From NCBI GenBank assembly GCA_013115135.1, contig JABANP010000340.1, forward strand, positions 1-55,985: 55,985 nt of DNA, in the 5' to 3' direction. Positions 54,819 through 55,985 of the stretch are shown here, piece after piece. Made by a program: the position numbers and the translations under genes. The DNA is from Perkinsus olseni. Taxonomy: Eukaryota; Perkinsozoa; Perkinsida; Perkinsidae. How positions within the stretch are numbered: the stretch's first letter is position 1; each line of letters starts with the position of its first letter. The notes beneath the pieces were generated by a model. It did no database searches, was not told the DNA's origin, and saw only the letters and a program-made list of their open reading frames with translations.

Positions 54819-55985
54819 AGCAGGTGCAGGTCTCAGGGTGTGGACAGTTATTTCTGAAAGACTCCAATGGGTGAAGCCGTAACTCCCCTCAGGCGAGTGA
54901 GATTCGCATCCCACCAATCTGTAGCAGTGTACGCAGCTCGCATGTGACATCTATTCTTTTGGGACGTGACCTTCAGCGGTCCTTCCAAGCTGTGGTTATC
55001 GATGGTGGCGAAAGAGTATTCTTATCCCGCGTCTGCGTATTTGGTGCTCAGATAGAACCGTCAGCATGTTCTTCCGTGCATGATTATCTGCGACGCATCG
55101 AGACGGCTTCATTACCTGATTTGAGGGTAGTGCAACGATCGGCGGACTCGCTTAGTCAACTTCCATTTCCGCGGGTGCTACCCGTCCTCTCAAAGAGTTG
55201 TGTGAGGGTCTATGCACTGTTGTATCCCTTCCGCCCGGATGACCGAGGATATGCTTCCTGAGGCTCCGACGCTTGCCAGAAGGCGAGGTACCCTTCCCTC
55301 CGGGACAGCGTTTTATGTGGTCTGTTGCTCTCCATCGTTACCTAAATCTCTGTCCATCCGTCACTATGCTCATCGTCTCTATAAGAAGCTCTGTCCCGAA
55401 GCACGGACCGTACACAAGAGCCGAGAAAGGGATACGTCTGTCGCGGCCTATGGAAGCCGACAGCAGACGTTCTCCAGGCTATGCAGAGCCGAAGTATTTA
55501 TGGTGGGTGGTCCTGGTAGTACTGCTACTTCTAGAACGGCGAGTAAAAGGGGCGCCTCGTATGCGACCTCAAAGGAGGAGTAATGAGATCCTTCCGCCAT
55601 CGGGCGCATGTACCTTACCAGTTGTCACTATGATGCAAGCTTCTATGGGGGCGACTTGCCCTCCGGTGAGTGGTCACCGCTGATCTGCCGCAGCGCCTTT
55701 CACATGCTGCGGTTTGCGCAGTTTTCATGCATCACCACGCAGTACTTCTGCCGATGACCAGGGAGACCCAATCATCTTCATCGTTATTGTCATCAGGCCG
55801 CTGTCCTCATGAGGCGTCATGAGATGTCTTCGGACTTGGCGTTGCATTGCGGCGGCGGTGGTATCTATCACCATCAGGTATGTTTCCAGTTTCTGTTTTG
55901 CTCCCGGGTCGGCGAGATGCTCACTGATCCGACACAGATCCACTCATTTCGTGCTTCACCTATCTGCAATTTGGTGTCAAGTGGG
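54819..55985 (+). mobile_element. Inverted second copy of the gypsy protease-RT segment (right arm)
   Basis: Plus-strand frames repeat those of 46068-44915 in opposite orientation: SILLGRDLQRSFQAVVIDGG, GERVFLSRVCVFGAQIEPS and so on. They carry different indels, so the frame is broken several times (for example near 55200 and 55560). The copy continues beyond the window end. Confidence 0.85.

Noticed and set aside
1..55985. CRISPR array, bacterial operon signals, ribosome-binding sites
   Set aside because: The DNA is eukaryotic; the repeats found are minisatellites, LTRs and microsatellites without regular unique spacers.

Overview
This is nuclear DNA of a unicellular eukaryote. The genes are split by short GT-AG introns, mostly 45-80 nt, and the commonest donor is GTAATA. 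The proteins are eukaryote-specific (dynein roadblock, KIN17, CstF-64, DIS3), and one gene is a calcium-dependent protein kinase (CDPK), a family typical of alveolates and plants. Coding and intronic DNA is full of ATC, AAC, GAT and TCA triplet runs, giving Asn, Asp, His and Ser tracts. An alveolate, perhaps a perkinsid, fits best, but that is inference; no rRNA or mitochondrial marker is present.

Bases 1 to about 27.95 kb are gene-dense. In order they hold: dynein light chain roadblock (+), KIN17 (-), CstF-64 (+), the exosome nuclease DIS3 (+), a small unknown gene (-), a SAM methyltransferase (+), an unknown possibly secreted protein (-), a WDR44-like WD40 protein (+), a second propeller-like protein (+), a 66-residue unknown (-), a membrane-anchored CDPK-like kinase (+), and a large unknown gene (-) carrying a recent in-frame triplication of a 0.94 kb segment. 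Intergenic gaps are often below 200 bp. Two divergent gene pairs share an exact 13-bp motif between them. Most gene models were rebuilt exon by exon from splice sites and family similarity.

From about 28 kb to the end the sequence changes character: the triplet runs almost vanish, GC content looks higher, and mobile elements dominate. A young LTR retrotransposon (28959-33419) has almost identical LTRs, no integrase, and a polyprotein that begins inside its 5' LTR; it landed in an array of a dispersed 20-bp repeat. Next come three copies of an element made of 15-bp minisatellite units around a tRNA-like core, one of them bounded by inverted repeats and a 7-bp target duplication. A degenerate gag-like pseudogene and a decayed Ty3/gypsy-like element (CCCH-finger gag, protease, RNase H remnant, integrase) follow. 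From about 44.7 kb to the end a second gypsy-like family is interrupted, inside its gag, by a tyrosine-recombinase retrotransposon with A1-ORFs-B1-A2-B2 split direct repeats (46828-53521). An inverted second copy of the gypsy pol segment closes the window, giving arms of about 1.15 kb.

RNA metabolism is over-represented in the host genes (3' end formation by CstF-64, decay and processing by DIS3, KIN17). No operon-like logic is visible; neighbours look independent apart from the shared divergent promoters.
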